A model generated the notes under the pieces. It worked only from the letters and a program-made list of their open reading frames with translations, had not been told where the DNA came from and made no database searches. 64,000 bases of DNA, taken from the NCBI RefSeq assembly GCF_015547515.1, contig NZ_JADMVE010000011.1:1-64000 (forward strand). The letters are read 5' to 3'. The DNA comes from Eubacterium sp. 1001713B170207_170306_E7. GTDB lineage: Bacteria > Bacillota > Clostridia > Eubacteriales > Eubacteriaceae. Each line of letters starts with the position of its first letter. Positions within the stretch are counted from its first letter, which is position 1. Below, in pieces: positions 9,164 through 17,843 of this stretch. A program made the translations under genes and the position numbers.

Positions 9164-9192
9164 TTGCGTATTTCCAGAAAAAATGATATACT
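9164..9192 (+). promoter_or_regulatory. Putative sigma-A promoter of the amino-acid ABC operon
   Basis: TTGCGT, a 17-base spacer and TATACT lie 38 bases upstream of the binding-protein ATG. The match to the sigma-A consensus is moderate and the position fits. Confidence 0.55.
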
Positions 9193-9229
9193 TTTAACAA
9201 TAAGTATCTATAATCCAGGAGGAAAAGAA

Positions 9230-10009
9230 ATGAAGAAACTCAAAATGTTTGGTATTTTGGCATTAGCCGCAGTAATGACTTTTTCTTTAGCTGCTTGCTC
9301 AAGCGGTGGAAGTTCAAGCGGAAGTGATGGAGCAAAAAAATATATCATTGCAACCGATACAACTTTTGCCCCGTTTGAATTTGAAGATGAATCCGGTAAC
9401 CGTGTTGGTATCGATATGGATTTGTTAAAAGCGATTGCTGAAGATCAGGGCTTTGAATATGAACTGCAGCCACTTGGCTTTGATGCTGCTGTTACCGCGC
9501 TTGAATCAGGACAGGCCGATGGTGTTATCGCTGGTATGAGTATTACCGAAGAACGTCAGAAAAAATATGATTTCTCTGATCCTTATTTCGATTCAGGTGT
9601 TGGTATGGCTGTAAAATCTGACAATGATACCATTAAATCTTATGATGATTTAAGAGGAAAAAATGTTGCGGTTAAGAATGGTACTGAAGGCTCTAAATAT
9701 GCCGAATCCATTAAAGACCAGTATGGTTTCAACATTACCTCTTTCCCGGAATCTGCAAATATGTATGAAGATGTTAAATCAGGGAACTCTGTAGCCTGCT
9801 TCGAAGATTATCCAGTATTGGGTTATGCCATCGCAAAAGGCCAGCCATTAAAATTAGTTGGCGATTTACAGGCGGGTAATTCTTACGGATTTGCTGTACA
9901 GAAAGGTAAGAACGCTGAATTACTTGAAATGTTCAACACTGGCTTAAAGAACATGAAAGACAATGGTAAATATCAGGAAATTTTAGATACTTACATCAAA
10001 ACAAATTAA
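9230..10009 (+). CDS. Polar amino-acid ABC transporter substrate-binding lipoprotein
   Basis: Captures a polar amino acid (glutamine-like by family) outside the cell. I start at the ATG at 9230 after AGGAGG; longer in-frame starts run through the promoter region. The 259-residue protein has a lipoprotein signal ending S-L-A-A-C, a Gly/Ser linker, then a family 3 binding domain: T-D-T-T-F-A-P-F-E-F-E, G-I-D-M-D-L-L, and G-M-S-I-T-E-E-R ending S-D-P-Y. It is followed by permease and ATPase genes. The exact amino acid cannot be read from sequence. Confidence 0.94.
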   Translation: MKKLKMFGILALAAVMTFSLAACSSGGSSSGSDGAKKYIIATDTTFAPFEFEDESGNRVGIDMDLLKAIAEDQGFEYELQPLGFDAAVTALESGQADGVIAGMSITEERQKKYDFSDPYFDSGVGMAVKSDNDTIKSYDDLRGKNVAVKNGTEGSKYAESIKDQYGFNITSFPESANMYEDVKSGNSVACFEDYPVLGYAIAKGQPLKLVGDLQAGNSYGFAVQKGKNAELLEMFNTGLKNMKDNGKYQEILDTYIKTN

Positions 10010-10047
10010 TAATTTAACGGCCTAAAATAATTCCAGGAGGTTTTTGA

Positions 10048-10713
10048 ATGAGTATTTTTGAATTATTTGCTCAAACCTATCCTCGTTTATTACAAGGTCT
10101 TTGGATGACGATCGAACTGACCCTGGTATCGCTGCTGATTGCGGCGGTACTAGGGCTTCTCTTTGGTTTGTTATCTGTTTCAAGGACTGCTTTTTTACGG
10201 GGAGTTTCACGTGTATACATTGATATTATCCGTGGTACACCACTAATTGTACAGGTATTTTTTATTTATTTTGGGATACCAAGTGCACTGAACATGCGCT
10301 TAGATGCCTTTATCGCCGGCGTTATTGCATTAAGCCTGAATGCTGGCGCCTATACTGCGGAAATTGTCAGAGGGGGGATCCAGTCCATTGACAAGGGTCA
10401 GATGGAAGCGGCCAGAAGTTTGGGCCTTCCATATACCATGGCAATGCGCAGAGTCGTTTTACCTCAGGCGATCAAGACAATGATCCCGGCAATTGTAAAT
10501 CAGTGTATTATCACATTAAAGGACAGCTCTCTGGTTTCTGTTATTGGTTTAGCAGAATTGACACAGACTGGACGTTTAATCATTGCCAATAATTTTGAAT
10601 CCTTAAAAATGTGGATTATCATTGGTGTCATGTATTTTATCCCGATTATGATTCTGTCAAAGGTTTCGAGTCATATTGAAAGGAAGATGAGCTATGGCAA
10701 AAGTAAAAATTAA
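10048..10713 (+). CDS. Polar amino-acid ABC transporter permease
   Basis: Membrane subunit (221 residues, about five helices) of the HisM/GlnP family that works as a dimer. The family signature R-G-T-P-L-I-V-Q-V is near residue 62, and the EAA loop [10 protein letters not shown] near 120 docks the ATPase. ATG at 10048 follows CCAGGAGG. Its end overlaps the ATPase gene by 20 bases. Confidence 0.95.
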   Translation: MSIFELFAQTYPRLLQGLWMTIELTLVSLLIAAVLGLLFGLLSVSRTAFLRGVSRVYIDIIRGTPLIVQVFFIYFGIPSALNMRLDAFIAGVIALSLNAGAYTAEIVRGGIQSIDKGQMEAARSLGLPYTMAMRRVVLPQAIKTMIPAIVNQCIITLKDSSLVSVIGLAELTQTGRLIIANNFESLKMWIIIGVMYFIPIMILSKVSSHIERKMSYGKSKN

Positions 10714-11422
10714 CAATCTCAAAAAGAGCTTTGGTGATTTAGAGGTTTTAAAAGACATCAATCTGGAAGTAGAGGAAGGCGAGGTTATCTGTATTATCGG
10801 GCCGTCCGGCTCTGGTAAAAGCACAATGCTGCGCTGTATCAACGCGCTTGAAGAAGCAACCAGCGGTACAATTGTGGTAGATGGCAATGAGATCACCGGT
10901 AACCACGCAAATATTAATCTCTACCGACGGAATATTGGAATGGTGTTCCAGCAGTTCAACCTTTTTCCCAATATGTCTGTTCTTAAGAATATTACCTTTG
11001 CGCCAGTCGCCTTGAAAATTATGGATAAGGCCAAGGCAGAGGAAGTGGCTCAGGGGCTCCTGAAACGGGTTGATATGGTTGCCAAGGCTGACGCTTACCC
11101 AGGACAGCTTTCCGGCGGACAGCAGCAGCGTGTGGCCATTGCCAGAGCGCTGGCAATGAATCCGGATGTGATGCTGTTTGATGAACCAACAAGTGCTCTT
11201 GATCCGGAAATGGTTGGAGAAGTTCTCAATGTTATGAAGCAGCTGGCTCAGGAAGGAATGACCATGATTGTGGTTACTCACGAAATGGGCTTTGCCAGAG
11301 AGGTTGCGGACCGTGTTATTTTCATTGATGAAGGTTACATTGTGGAACAGGGACCGCCGAGCGAAGTGTTCGGAAATCCACAGAACGAGCGAACCATTAA
11401 TTTCTTGAATATGGTCCTGTAA
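10694..11422 (+). CDS. Polar amino-acid ABC transporter ATP-binding protein
   Basis: GlnQ/HisP-type ATPase, 242 residues. Visible are Walker [11 protein letters not shown]-loop VFQQFNLF, signature [15 protein letters not shown], Walker [15 protein letters not shown], and the switch His in VVTHEMGFA. The ATG lies inside the end of the permease gene with AGGAAG upstream, so translation is probably coupled. A strong terminator directly follows, closing a three-gene uptake operon. Confidence 0.95.
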   Translation: MAKVKINNLKKSFGDLEVLKDINLEVEEGEVICIIGPSGSGKSTMLRCINALEEATSGTIVVDGNEITGNHANINLYRRNIGMVFQQFNLFPNMSVLKNITFAPVALKIMDKAKAEEVAQGLLKRVDMVAKADAYPGQLSGGQQQRVAIARALAMNPDVMLFDEPTSALDPEMVGEVLNVMKQLAQEGMTMIVVTHEMGFAREVADRVIFIDEGYIVEQGPPSEVFGNPQNERTINFLNMVL

Positions 11423-11424
11423 AA

Positions 11425-11466
11425 AGGAACCGTCTTTTGACTGCAAAAAGACGGTTCCTTTTTTGT
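11425..11466 (+). terminator. Rho-independent terminator of the amino-acid ABC operon
   Basis: AAGGAACCGTCTTTT pairs with AAAAGACGGTTCCTT around a short loop, followed by TTTT. It begins two bases after the ATPase stop. Confidence 0.92.
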
Positions 11467-11487
11467 TGTAGTATTTTTAGGATAATA

Positions 11488-11522
11488 AAAACGCCCTGAT
11501 GAAGTATAAACATCGGGGCGTT
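11488..11522 (-). terminator. Rho-independent terminator of the glycosyltransferase gene
   Basis: On the minus strand, AACGCCCCGATG pairs with CATCAGGGCGTT and is followed by TTTTATTAT. It sits just past the stop at 11530. Confidence 0.8.
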
Positions 11523-11529
11523 CAGGATT

Positions 11530-12774
11530 TTATTTATTAAGCTGTAATTGCGAGAGCTTCAGGCTCTGGGTATGTTCAATCGGTTCCCAGGTTTCAATCG
11601 GCTTGACAAAGCAGAGAATATTAATGGGAATCCATGAAAACAGGAAAAACCAGAATGAGAAGAAGGCTTTGCCGGCCACCTCTTTTATCTTATGGTGTTC
11701 AAGCTTAACGACCATTGCTGTGAAAAGGAAACTGATAATGACACCGCCGACACCGAAGAGAATGGCAAAGGTGAGGGCATCAGACCAAACCTGTGTGTTG
11801 ATAAGCAAAAGGGTCAGTACTACAAAGGAACAGACGGTATAGATGCTGGTTAAAACCTGCATGAATGGTGCCAAAAGATATAAAATCATATCCACACACA
11901 TCCAGTTACGCGTCTTTTTAAAGTTTTCCCATAATGGGGCAGAGTACTGTGAGAAACACTGAATGGTACCGGTAGACCAACGCTTCCGCTGCTTCCAGGA
12001 GGTTTCAAAGGTAATGGGATGCTCGTCAAAGGTAAGGGCTTCGGGTACCCATGCGACGCGGTAGCCCTTCATGATGGACTGTGTGGTAAACTCGATATCT
12101 TCAGTCATACTGAAAGTCCGGAAGCCACCGTCTTTTAAAACTTCGCGGGAAACCATAAAGCCTGTACCATTTAATGCGGCAGACCAGCCGATTCCCTGTT
12201 TTGCGAGGTTCATAAAGCGGTTTAAAGTCCAGTAGAAAATGGACTGGCAGCCTGAAATCCAGGAGTCTGTCGGGTTCTTGCTGTCGCGGTAACCCTGTGC
12301 GATTTTTTCTCCGTCGCATAAAGCGTTGTTCATGGCAGAGAAGAAATTTGGATCAACCAGATTATCAGCGTCAAAAACACAGAAAGCGTCAAAAACATCG
12401 TTGTGTGCAAAGGTTGCATCAAAAAATTGTTCTAAAGCAGCGCCCTTTGAGCGGACCTCAGAGGTACATTGAAATATCTTGGCGCCGTGTTCTCTGGCCA
12501 CTTCTTCTGTATTATCCGTACAGTTATTTGGGATGACGTAGATATCAAACAAATCCTGCGGATAATTTTGTTCTTTTAAGGTATCGATCAGATTCCCGAT
12601 GACAAGGGATTCATTTCTTGCGGCAATAACCGCGCACATGCGATTTTTGGGGGCATGCTGGTTGAATTTTGTGTGTTTACGGTATCCGGATATCCCTACG
12701 ATTAAATAATAAATACCATAAGCAAAGAAAGGGACACCTAATAGGAAAAGTAAAACATAAATTGTATCGACCAT
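11530..12774 (-). CDS. Glycosyltransferase family 2, membrane-bound processive type
   Basis: A 414-residue enzyme of the cellulose/hyaluronan/poly-GlcNAc synthase-like GT2 group. I prefer the ATG at 12774 (AGTGAGGA upstream) to the in-frame ATG at 12798. One N-terminal helix is followed by the GT-A domain with D-A-D-N metal-binding residues near 125, the T-E-D motif in S-M-T-E-D-I-E-F, and the processive Q-x-x-R-W motif in K-Q-R-K-R-W. Three or four C-terminal helices follow. Acceptor and product are unknown. It is a single-gene unit with its own terminator. Confidence 0.88.
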   Translation of the reverse strand: MVDTIYVLLFLLGVPFFAYGIYYLIVGISGYRKHTKFNQHAPKNRMCAVIAARNESLVIGNLIDTLKEQNYPQDLFDIYVIPNNCTDNTEEVAREHGAKIFQCTSEVRSKGAALEQFFDATFAHNDVFDAFCVFDADNLVDPNFFSAMNNALCDGEKIAQGYRDSKNPTDSWISGCQSIFYWTLNRFMNLAKQGIGWSAALNGTGFMVSREVLKDGGFRTFSMTEDIEFTTQSIMKGYRVAWVPEALTFDEHPITFETSWKQRKRWSTGTIQCFSQYSAPLWENFKKTRNWMCVDMILYLLAPFMQVLTSIYTVCSFVVLTLLLINTQVWSDALTFAILFGVGGVIISFLFTAMVVKLEHHKIKEVAGKAFFSFWFFLFSWIPINILCFVKPIETWEPIEHTQSLKLSQLQLNK

Positions 12775-13222
12775 TTTATCCTCACTCGTTTCTTTCAAAT
12801 TTTGAATTTAAACAATGCTGACGAGTTGCATTCAAGCATTACTGTGTAGCATTTCTGGACAGTCTTCTTAAACTGTTAATATTCTATCATCATCTCAAAA
12901 ACCTAGCAAGACAAAATTTAAAATATTCATAAAATTTTAAGGAAATGGAAAGGTTCATTTAATATAATACACCATTTACGCGTGAAAACCGATTACAAAA
13001 CCTTTAAAGAAATCATAGATTTAAAAAAGGCTTAAAGACCATAGATCAGGGTTAAGAAATAAAAAAGAAAATGGCCCATAATATATGCATGCATTTTTTT
13101 GAAAAAACTTGGTTCATTATTTTTAATGTGATAAAATAAAGCTACACAGGCATGGACACAATGCTCTGTGAATAAATGAAACGCTGCATCTTAAAAAAGA
13201 GCGGCAGTTAGGAGTTTTTATT
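12775..13222. other. Divergent intergenic region with promoter and leader hairpin
   Basis: About 450 bases of AT-rich sequence between the minus-strand glycosyltransferase and the plus-strand ECF gene, with no credible ORF. It must hold both promoters. On the plus strand, TTGGTT (13109-13114), 17 bases and TAAAAT (13132-13137) form a plausible promoter. The transcript would begin with a hairpin at 13145-13170 (CACAGGCAT pairing with ATGC-T-CTGTG). I do not recognise a known riboswitch class. Confidence 0.5.
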
Positions 13223-13816
13223 ATGTCACAGGTAAACAAAAAGACTGCACAGATGACACAGCTTACATTGCTGATTGCCATACTGGTGGTACTTACCTTT
13301 ACCCCACTTGGTTTTATTCAGATTCCTCCGGTTGCAATCACCATTTTGCACATTCCGGTGATTATCGGTGCCATTGCTCTGGGACCGGTGTGTGGAGGTG
13401 TTCTCGGTCTGGCTTTTGGTATTCTCAGTATGCTTAAGGCTATATTTATGGGTGTTTCACCAGTCGATCTGATGTTTTCACCCTTTGCAAGCGGCGCTCC
13501 GATTCAATCGCTGATTATGTGTATTTTACCAAGAGTTTTACTGGGGATTATTGCGGGCTTGCTGTATGAAATCCTGAGAAATCGCTCGGGCAACGATGCA
13601 TTAAGCATTGGTGTCAGCGCGGGCGTGGCGACCTTATGCCATACCATATTGGTTATGGGGTGCCTGTGGTTTTTCTTCAGCGCAATTCCTTTAAAAGAAG
13701 TTTTTCTGACCATCGTGGGCGTGAATGGTTTGCTTGAGCTTGGTGTTGGCATTGTTATTACGATTGCCGTGTGCAAGCCATTGATGAAATATTTGAAAAC
13801 AAGGGTTGCTGTATAA
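13223..13816 (+). CDS. ECF transporter substrate-capture (S) component
   Basis: A 197-residue protein of about six membrane helices. This S subunit binds a vitamin and pairs with a shared energizing module not present here. The N-terminal half carries L-G-F-I-Q-I-P-P-V-A, then H-I-P-V-I-I-G-A-I-A-L-G-P near residues 48-60. That pattern is seen in pantothenate-type (PanT-like) and related S components. ATG at 13223 follows TTAGGAG. The P1 peptidase gene starts 20 bases downstream, so they are probably cotranscribed. The substrate assignment (pantothenate) is tentative. Confidence 0.82.
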   Translation: MSQVNKKTAQMTQLTLLIAILVVLTFTPLGFIQIPPVAITILHIPVIIGAIALGPVCGGVLGLAFGILSMLKAIFMGVSPVDLMFSPFASGAPIQSLIMCILPRVLLGIIAGLLYEILRNRSGNDALSIGVSAGVATLCHTILVMGCLWFFFSAIPLKEVFLTIVGVNGLLELGVGIVITIAVCKPLMKYLKTRVAV

Positions 13817-13835
13817 CAGCAGAAATGAGGTAAAA

Positions 13836-14807
13836 ATGCAGGAAATTAGCCTCGACGCTATTGAAAACATTCGGATCGGCCATGCGCAGGATATAGCAGG
13901 CGGAACAGGGTGCACGGTTATTATAAATGAACAGGGCGCGCCGACTGGCCTTGATGTAAGGGGCGGCGGACCAGCCTCCAGAGAAAGTGAGCTTCTGAGC
14001 CCGGTCGCAGCGGCTCAGGGAATTCATGCTGTTTTATTAAGTGGTGGCTCTGCCTTTGGACTGGATGCTGCCGGCGGTGTCATGGAGTATCTGAGTGAAC
14101 GGAATATTGGTTTTGATACCGGTGTGGCAAAAGTACCGCTTGTCTGCCAGTCCTGTATTTTCGATTTAGTGGTTGGTAAACCAGACGCTTATCCGGATAA
14201 GGCAATGGCCTATCAGGCGTGTGTGGATTCAGAAAATAAAAAAAGCCTGTCAAATGGTAATGTTGGCGCCGGAACTGGAGCAACGGTTGGTAAATACCGG
14301 GGAATCGAGACGATGATGAAATCAGGCATTGGAACTTATGCCGTTAAGCTTGGCGATTTAAAGGTAGGCGCCATTGTCTCAGTCAACGCCCTGGGAGATA
14401 TTTTTGATATTGAGAACGGCAGTAAGCTGGCAGGAATGCTCTCGGCAGACCTGTCTGAATTTGAAGATACCGAAGCAGCCATGTATGAGGACATTTCCCG
14501 TAAGGAGAATCTGTTCACTGGAAACACCACCATCGGCGCTGTGATTACCAATGGCAAGTTTAATAAGGTTGAAGCGAAAAAAATTGCGGCAATGTCCCAT
14601 AACGGTTATGCGCAGGCGATCCGACCTGTCCATACCACTGCAGACGGCGACAGTATTTATGTTATGTCTGTAGGTGAGGTGGCTGCGGACATTAATGTGG
14701 TTGGAACACTGGCGGCGCGTGTGATGGCAATGGCCATAAAAAAAGCCGTGTTCTCAGCGGAACCACTGTATGGGTTAAAAACAGCCTCAATGCTGTTACA
14801 TAAATAA
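13836..14807 (+). CDS. P1 (S58, DmpA-like) family peptidase
   Basis: An N-terminal-nucleophile-type aminopeptidase of the DmpA/BapA family, 323 residues. I use the ATG at 13836 (GAGG upstream); the in-frame start at 13806 lies inside the ECF gene. Visible are G-G-T-G-C-T-V-I, L-D-V-R-G-G-G-P-A-S-R-E (residues about 37-48), L-L-S-G-G-S-A-F-G-L-D-A, and N-T-T-I-G-A-V, where family members self-cleave to expose the nucleophile. It follows a vitamin-type S component, so a link to a beta-amino-acyl compound is conceivable but unproven. Confidence 0.88.
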   Translation: MQEISLDAIENIRIGHAQDIAGGTGCTVIINEQGAPTGLDVRGGGPASRESELLSPVAAAQGIHAVLLSGGSAFGLDAAGGVMEYLSERNIGFDTGVAKVPLVCQSCIFDLVVGKPDAYPDKAMAYQACVDSENKKSLSNGNVGAGTGATVGKYRGIETMMKSGIGTYAVKLGDLKVGAIVSVNALGDIFDIENGSKLAGMLSADLSEFEDTEAAMYEDISRKENLFTGNTTIGAVITNGKFNKVEAKKIAAMSHNGYAQAIRPVHTTADGDSIYVMSVGEVAADINVVGTLAARVMAMAIKKAVFSAEPLYGLKTASMLLHK

Positions 14808-14823
14808 ACAAAGGAGCGTTTTC

Positions 14824-15648
14824 ATGGCAATAAAAATGATTGTGACGGATCTGGACGGTACACTTTTAAATACCAAAAATACAATCTCTGAGAAAAACAA
14901 AGCCGCCTTTAAAAAGGCTAAAGAAAAAGGGATTATCCCTGTGGTGGCAACGGGCCGGATTGACAAAGAAGGCTGGTTTGCCGCTGAGGCCATTGGAGGG
15001 ACTGAGTATATGCTCTCCGGCAATGGCGGTGTGGTTCGGGATTATAAAAAGGATGTTGTGATCTTTGAGGATGCTCTTTCAAAAGATATTATCCGGCAGG
15101 TAATCGAGCTTGTGGACCAGTACGACGGTATTTTTGTCCAGGCTCACACCATTCATGGATGTGTCTGCACTGAAAAAACCTTTCCTGAAATGCCGACAGC
15201 GGGATGGGCGGATGAATATGTACGCCAGTTTAAAGAACAGCAAATTGTGGTTGAAGCTATCGAGGATTATTTAGATAAGAATCACCTGGAGGTCAGTAAA
15301 TTTGTCATTTCATCAACGGACTTTGATAAATTGGACGAAGTCCAGAAAAAGGCGGGTGAAATTGTGGATTTGGTTCCTCTGCGCCCCATGAACTATTGTC
15401 TCGAATGTATTCCGGAAGGTGTTGACAAGGGATTGGGACTGACAAAGCTTTGCGAATATCTGGGTATAAGCCTTACAGATGTAATGGTAATAGGCGATAG
15501 TGACAACGATATGGAAATGATCGAGATTGCAGGAACAAAAATTGCCATGGGAAATGCTTATGACTGCGTCAAAGAAATCGCGGATCATATCGTTTCTACT
15601 AATGATGAAGACGGTGTGGCGGAAGCCATTGAAAAATTTGCTTTATAA
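14824..15648 (+). CDS. HAD superfamily hydrolase, Cof type
   Basis: Cytoplasmic phosphatase of 274 residues, probably acting on sugar phosphates or flavin-type compounds. HAD motif I is D-L-D-G-T (nucleophile Asp9, acid/base Asp11), motif II lies in A-T-G-R, motif III is a Lys near 200, and motif IV is G-D-S-D-N-D. The large cap between motifs marks the Cof/IIB class. AAAGGAG precedes the ATG. It is 16 bases after the peptidase and ends at a bidirectional terminator. Confidence 0.92.
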   Translation: MAIKMIVTDLDGTLLNTKNTISEKNKAAFKKAKEKGIIPVVATGRIDKEGWFAAEAIGGTEYMLSGNGGVVRDYKKDVVIFEDALSKDIIRQVIELVDQYDGIFVQAHTIHGCVCTEKTFPEMPTAGWADEYVRQFKEQQIVVEAIEDYLDKNHLEVSKFVISSTDFDKLDEVQKKAGEIVDLVPLRPMNYCLECIPEGVDKGLGLTKLCEYLGISLTDVMVIGDSDNDMEMIEIAGTKIAMGNAYDCVKEIADHIVSTNDEDGVAEAIEKFAL

Positions 15649-15650
15649 AA

Positions 15651-15687
15651 ACAAAGCGTCACGCAGCCCGTGGCGCTTTGTTTTTTT
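15651..15687. terminator. Bidirectional terminator between convergent genes
   Basis: ACAAAGCGTCACG pairs with CGTGGCGCTTTGT, followed by seven T on the plus strand and preceded by A-rich sequence serving the minus strand. The right arm lies within the last codons of the DUF488 gene. Confidence 0.85.
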
Positions 15688-16045
15688 GAAAAAGCATTGA
15701 GTTCAAATAATCGGCTAAAATAACGGCCTGGTTTTGTTCCTTATTACTTGCAGAATAGATTAGGGTGACGTTTTCTTCTTTTAAACGCTTTTTTATATCC
15801 GACAAAAAAATATTAACAGCCTGGTTGTTTTTAAGTTCTTCCAGGTATTGCGCTTTAAAACTTTCATATGAAGCCCTTCCGGAATGAAAACGTCGGATCA
15901 ACTCCCTGCTGGGAGCAAGTTCTTTTTTCCATATATCAACATTGGCGCTGGAATGAGTAAATCCTCTTGGCCAATAACTATCGACCAAAACGCGGTAGCC
16001 GTCCATAATATTTTTGGGTTCATAGATACGTTTGGTTTCAATCAT
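15659..16045 (-). CDS. DUF488 (YeaO-like) family protein
   Basis: A 128-residue cytoplasmic protein. It has the family's typical opening: K-R-I-Y-E, then R-V-L-V-D-S-Y-W-P-R-G-F, and later W-K-K-E-L-A-P-S-R-E-L-R-R-F-H. The ATG at 16045 follows AAGGAAGTG, better than an in-frame ATG seven codons upstream. The biochemical role of the family is not established. It is a single gene, convergent with the HAD gene. Confidence 0.88.
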   Translation of the reverse strand: MIETKRIYEPKNIMDGYRVLVDSYWPRGFTHSSANVDIWKKELAPSRELIRRFHSGRASYESFKAQYLEELKNNQAVNIFLSDIKKRLKEENVTLIYSASNKEQNQAVILADYLNSMLFQKNKAPRAA

Positions 16046-16168
16046 TAAAATCACTTCCTTAATCAACCGAATAGTTTTATAAAAAATATACCCAAGTTCG
16101 GCATAAAATTTGCTTTCTTTTATTTTTTAGTTTATAATTAGATGTTATGTATTTAGAAAGGAAGTTAT

Positions 16169-17812
16169 ATGAAATTTAGAGAACTAGAGATTAATGAGCA
16201 ATTACTCAGGGCAATTGATGATATGGGATTTGTTGAAATGACAGACATTCAGGAACGCGCAATTCCCCGTTTGATGGAGGGCGGCGACCTTATTGGTAAA
16301 TCCCAGACAGGAACAGGAAAGACCATGGCCTTTGCAATTCCTGCCATAGAAAAGATTGAACCAGAACTTAGAAAACCACAGGTGTTGGTGCTTCTGCCGA
16401 CACGTGAGCTGGCGCTGCAGGTTTCTGAAGAATTCAGAAAAGTTTTAAAATACAGCCACAGTATTAAAGTCGTTGCAGTGTTTGGCGGCGCTTCGATTGA
16501 AAACCAGATCCGTGATTTGAAGTCCGGTGCTCAGATTGTAGTAGGGACACCGGGGCGTGTCATGGATCATATGCGCCGAAAAACCTTGAAATTCAATGCG
16601 CTTACGATGGCAGTGCTGGATGAGGCCGATGAAATGCTGAATATGGGCTTCAGAGAGGATATTGAGCTGATTTTAGACGCAGTGGACCATGATGTTCAGA
16701 CGGTTTTATTCTCGGCCACGATGCCAAAACCCATTTTAAAAATTGCCGAAACCTACCAGAAAAATCCGACAATGATTGAGATTTCACCCAAAACAATGGT
16801 AGCGCCAAGTATTGAGCAGAAGTATTTTAATATTTCAGACCAGAATAAGTTTGAAGCCCTGACCCGTTTGCTGGATGTTTATAAACCGCAGCGCTCGCTT
16901 ATTTTCTGTAACACCAAACATTATGTCGATGAAATCACCGAAAATTTACAGGAGCTGGGATATTCTGTTGATAAGATTCATGGCGATATGCGCCAGGTAT
17001 CCAGACTCAATGTGTTAAAACGCTTTAGCCAGGGACGGCTGAAAATTTTGGTGGCCACCGATGTGGCAGCCAGAGGGATTGATGTTGACGATGTGGATAT
17101 TGTTTTTAACTACGACGTACCGGACAATGAGGAATACTATGTACACCGTATCGGCCGGACCGGCCGGGCTGGAAAAAGCGGTCTATCCCTTACACTCGCT
17201 CGTTCGAGAGATCAGTTTAAGCTGCGTAAAATAACCGATTATACCAAAAAAAGCATCGAACGCGATTTAATACCCACCAGCGAGGTGATTAACGACATCA
17301 AAATCGCTCATTTTAAGGAACGCTTTAATATCAAGGCGGAAATGGGAGAGCTTGAACGTTATATAGCCATTGTTAAGGAGCTGGAAGAAAAGGGATATGA
17401 AGCAGAGTTCATTGCCGCTGTCCTTTTACAGGCACAGCTTCCCCTGTCCGATGCGGAAGATTTGAATACTGAGTTTAAAAAGCGTGGTCGCCGTGAAGGC
17501 AGACGTGAAAGAGATGTAAAGCGCCGCAGAGATGGAAAAGGGAGTAAAGGAAAAGCCTTTGGCCCGGAAAAAACAAAGCGTCTTTTCATCAGTGTCGGCG
17601 AGAAAGATAAGGTTCAGAAAAGAGACATTCTCGGCGCTATCTGCGGAGAGTGTAACATTGCTTCTTCAACGGTTGGAAACATTGATATGTATAATAAGTT
17701 TACCTTTGTAGATGTGGATGTGGATGTTGCCAAAAAAGTAGAAAAAAAATTAAATGGCAAAACGATCAAAGATCATAAAGTGAAAGTTGAAATTTCTAAA
17801 AAGAAAAAATAA
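16169..17812 (+). CDS. DEAD-box ATP-dependent RNA helicase with DbpA-type RNA-binding tail
   Basis: RNA helicase, 547 residues, likely used in ribosome assembly or cold adaptation. Domain 1 has Walker A S-Q-T-G-T-G-K-T (about 46-53), P-T-R-E-L-A, V-L-D-E-A-D (about 149) and S-A-T. Domain 2 has A-T-D-V-A-A-R-G-I-D and H-R-I-G-R-T-G-R-A-G. A basic linker (R-R-E-G-R-R-E-R) leads to a C-terminal RRM-like DbpA domain (about 470-547, R-L-F-I-S-V-G, then V-E-I-S-K-K). It resembles DeaD/CshA/DbpA; which subgroup is uncertain. Confidence 0.95.
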   Translation: MKFRELEINEQLLRAIDDMGFVEMTDIQERAIPRLMEGGDLIGKSQTGTGKTMAFAIPAIEKIEPELRKPQVLVLLPTRELALQVSEEFRKVLKYSHSIKVVAVFGGASIENQIRDLKSGAQIVVGTPGRVMDHMRRKTLKFNALTMAVLDEADEMLNMGFREDIELILDAVDHDVQTVLFSATMPKPILKIAETYQKNPTMIEISPKTMVAPSIEQKYFNISDQNKFEALTRLLDVYKPQRSLIFCNTKHYVDEITENLQELGYSVDKIHGDMRQVSRLNVLKRFSQGRLKILVATDVAARGIDVDDVDIVFNYDVPDNEEYYVHRIGRTGRAGKSGLSLTLARSRDQFKLRKITDYTKKSIERDLIPTSEVINDIKIAHFKERFNIKAEMGELERYIAIVKELEEKGYEAEFIAAVLLQAQLPLSDAEDLNTEFKKRGRREGRRERDVKRRRDGKGSKGKAFGPEKTKRLFISVGEKDKVQKRDILGAICGECNIASSTVGNIDMYNKFTFVDVDVDVAKKVEKKLNGKTIKDHKVKVEISKKKK

Positions 17813-17843
17813 AATTTGTTAAAAGTGAGGGGGAAGTGTTTCA

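Noticed and set aside
13141..13200. Known vitamin riboswitch before the ECF S component
   Set aside because: A hairpin is present but I could not match the conserved cores of TPP, FMN, cobalamin, folate or pan-type elements.
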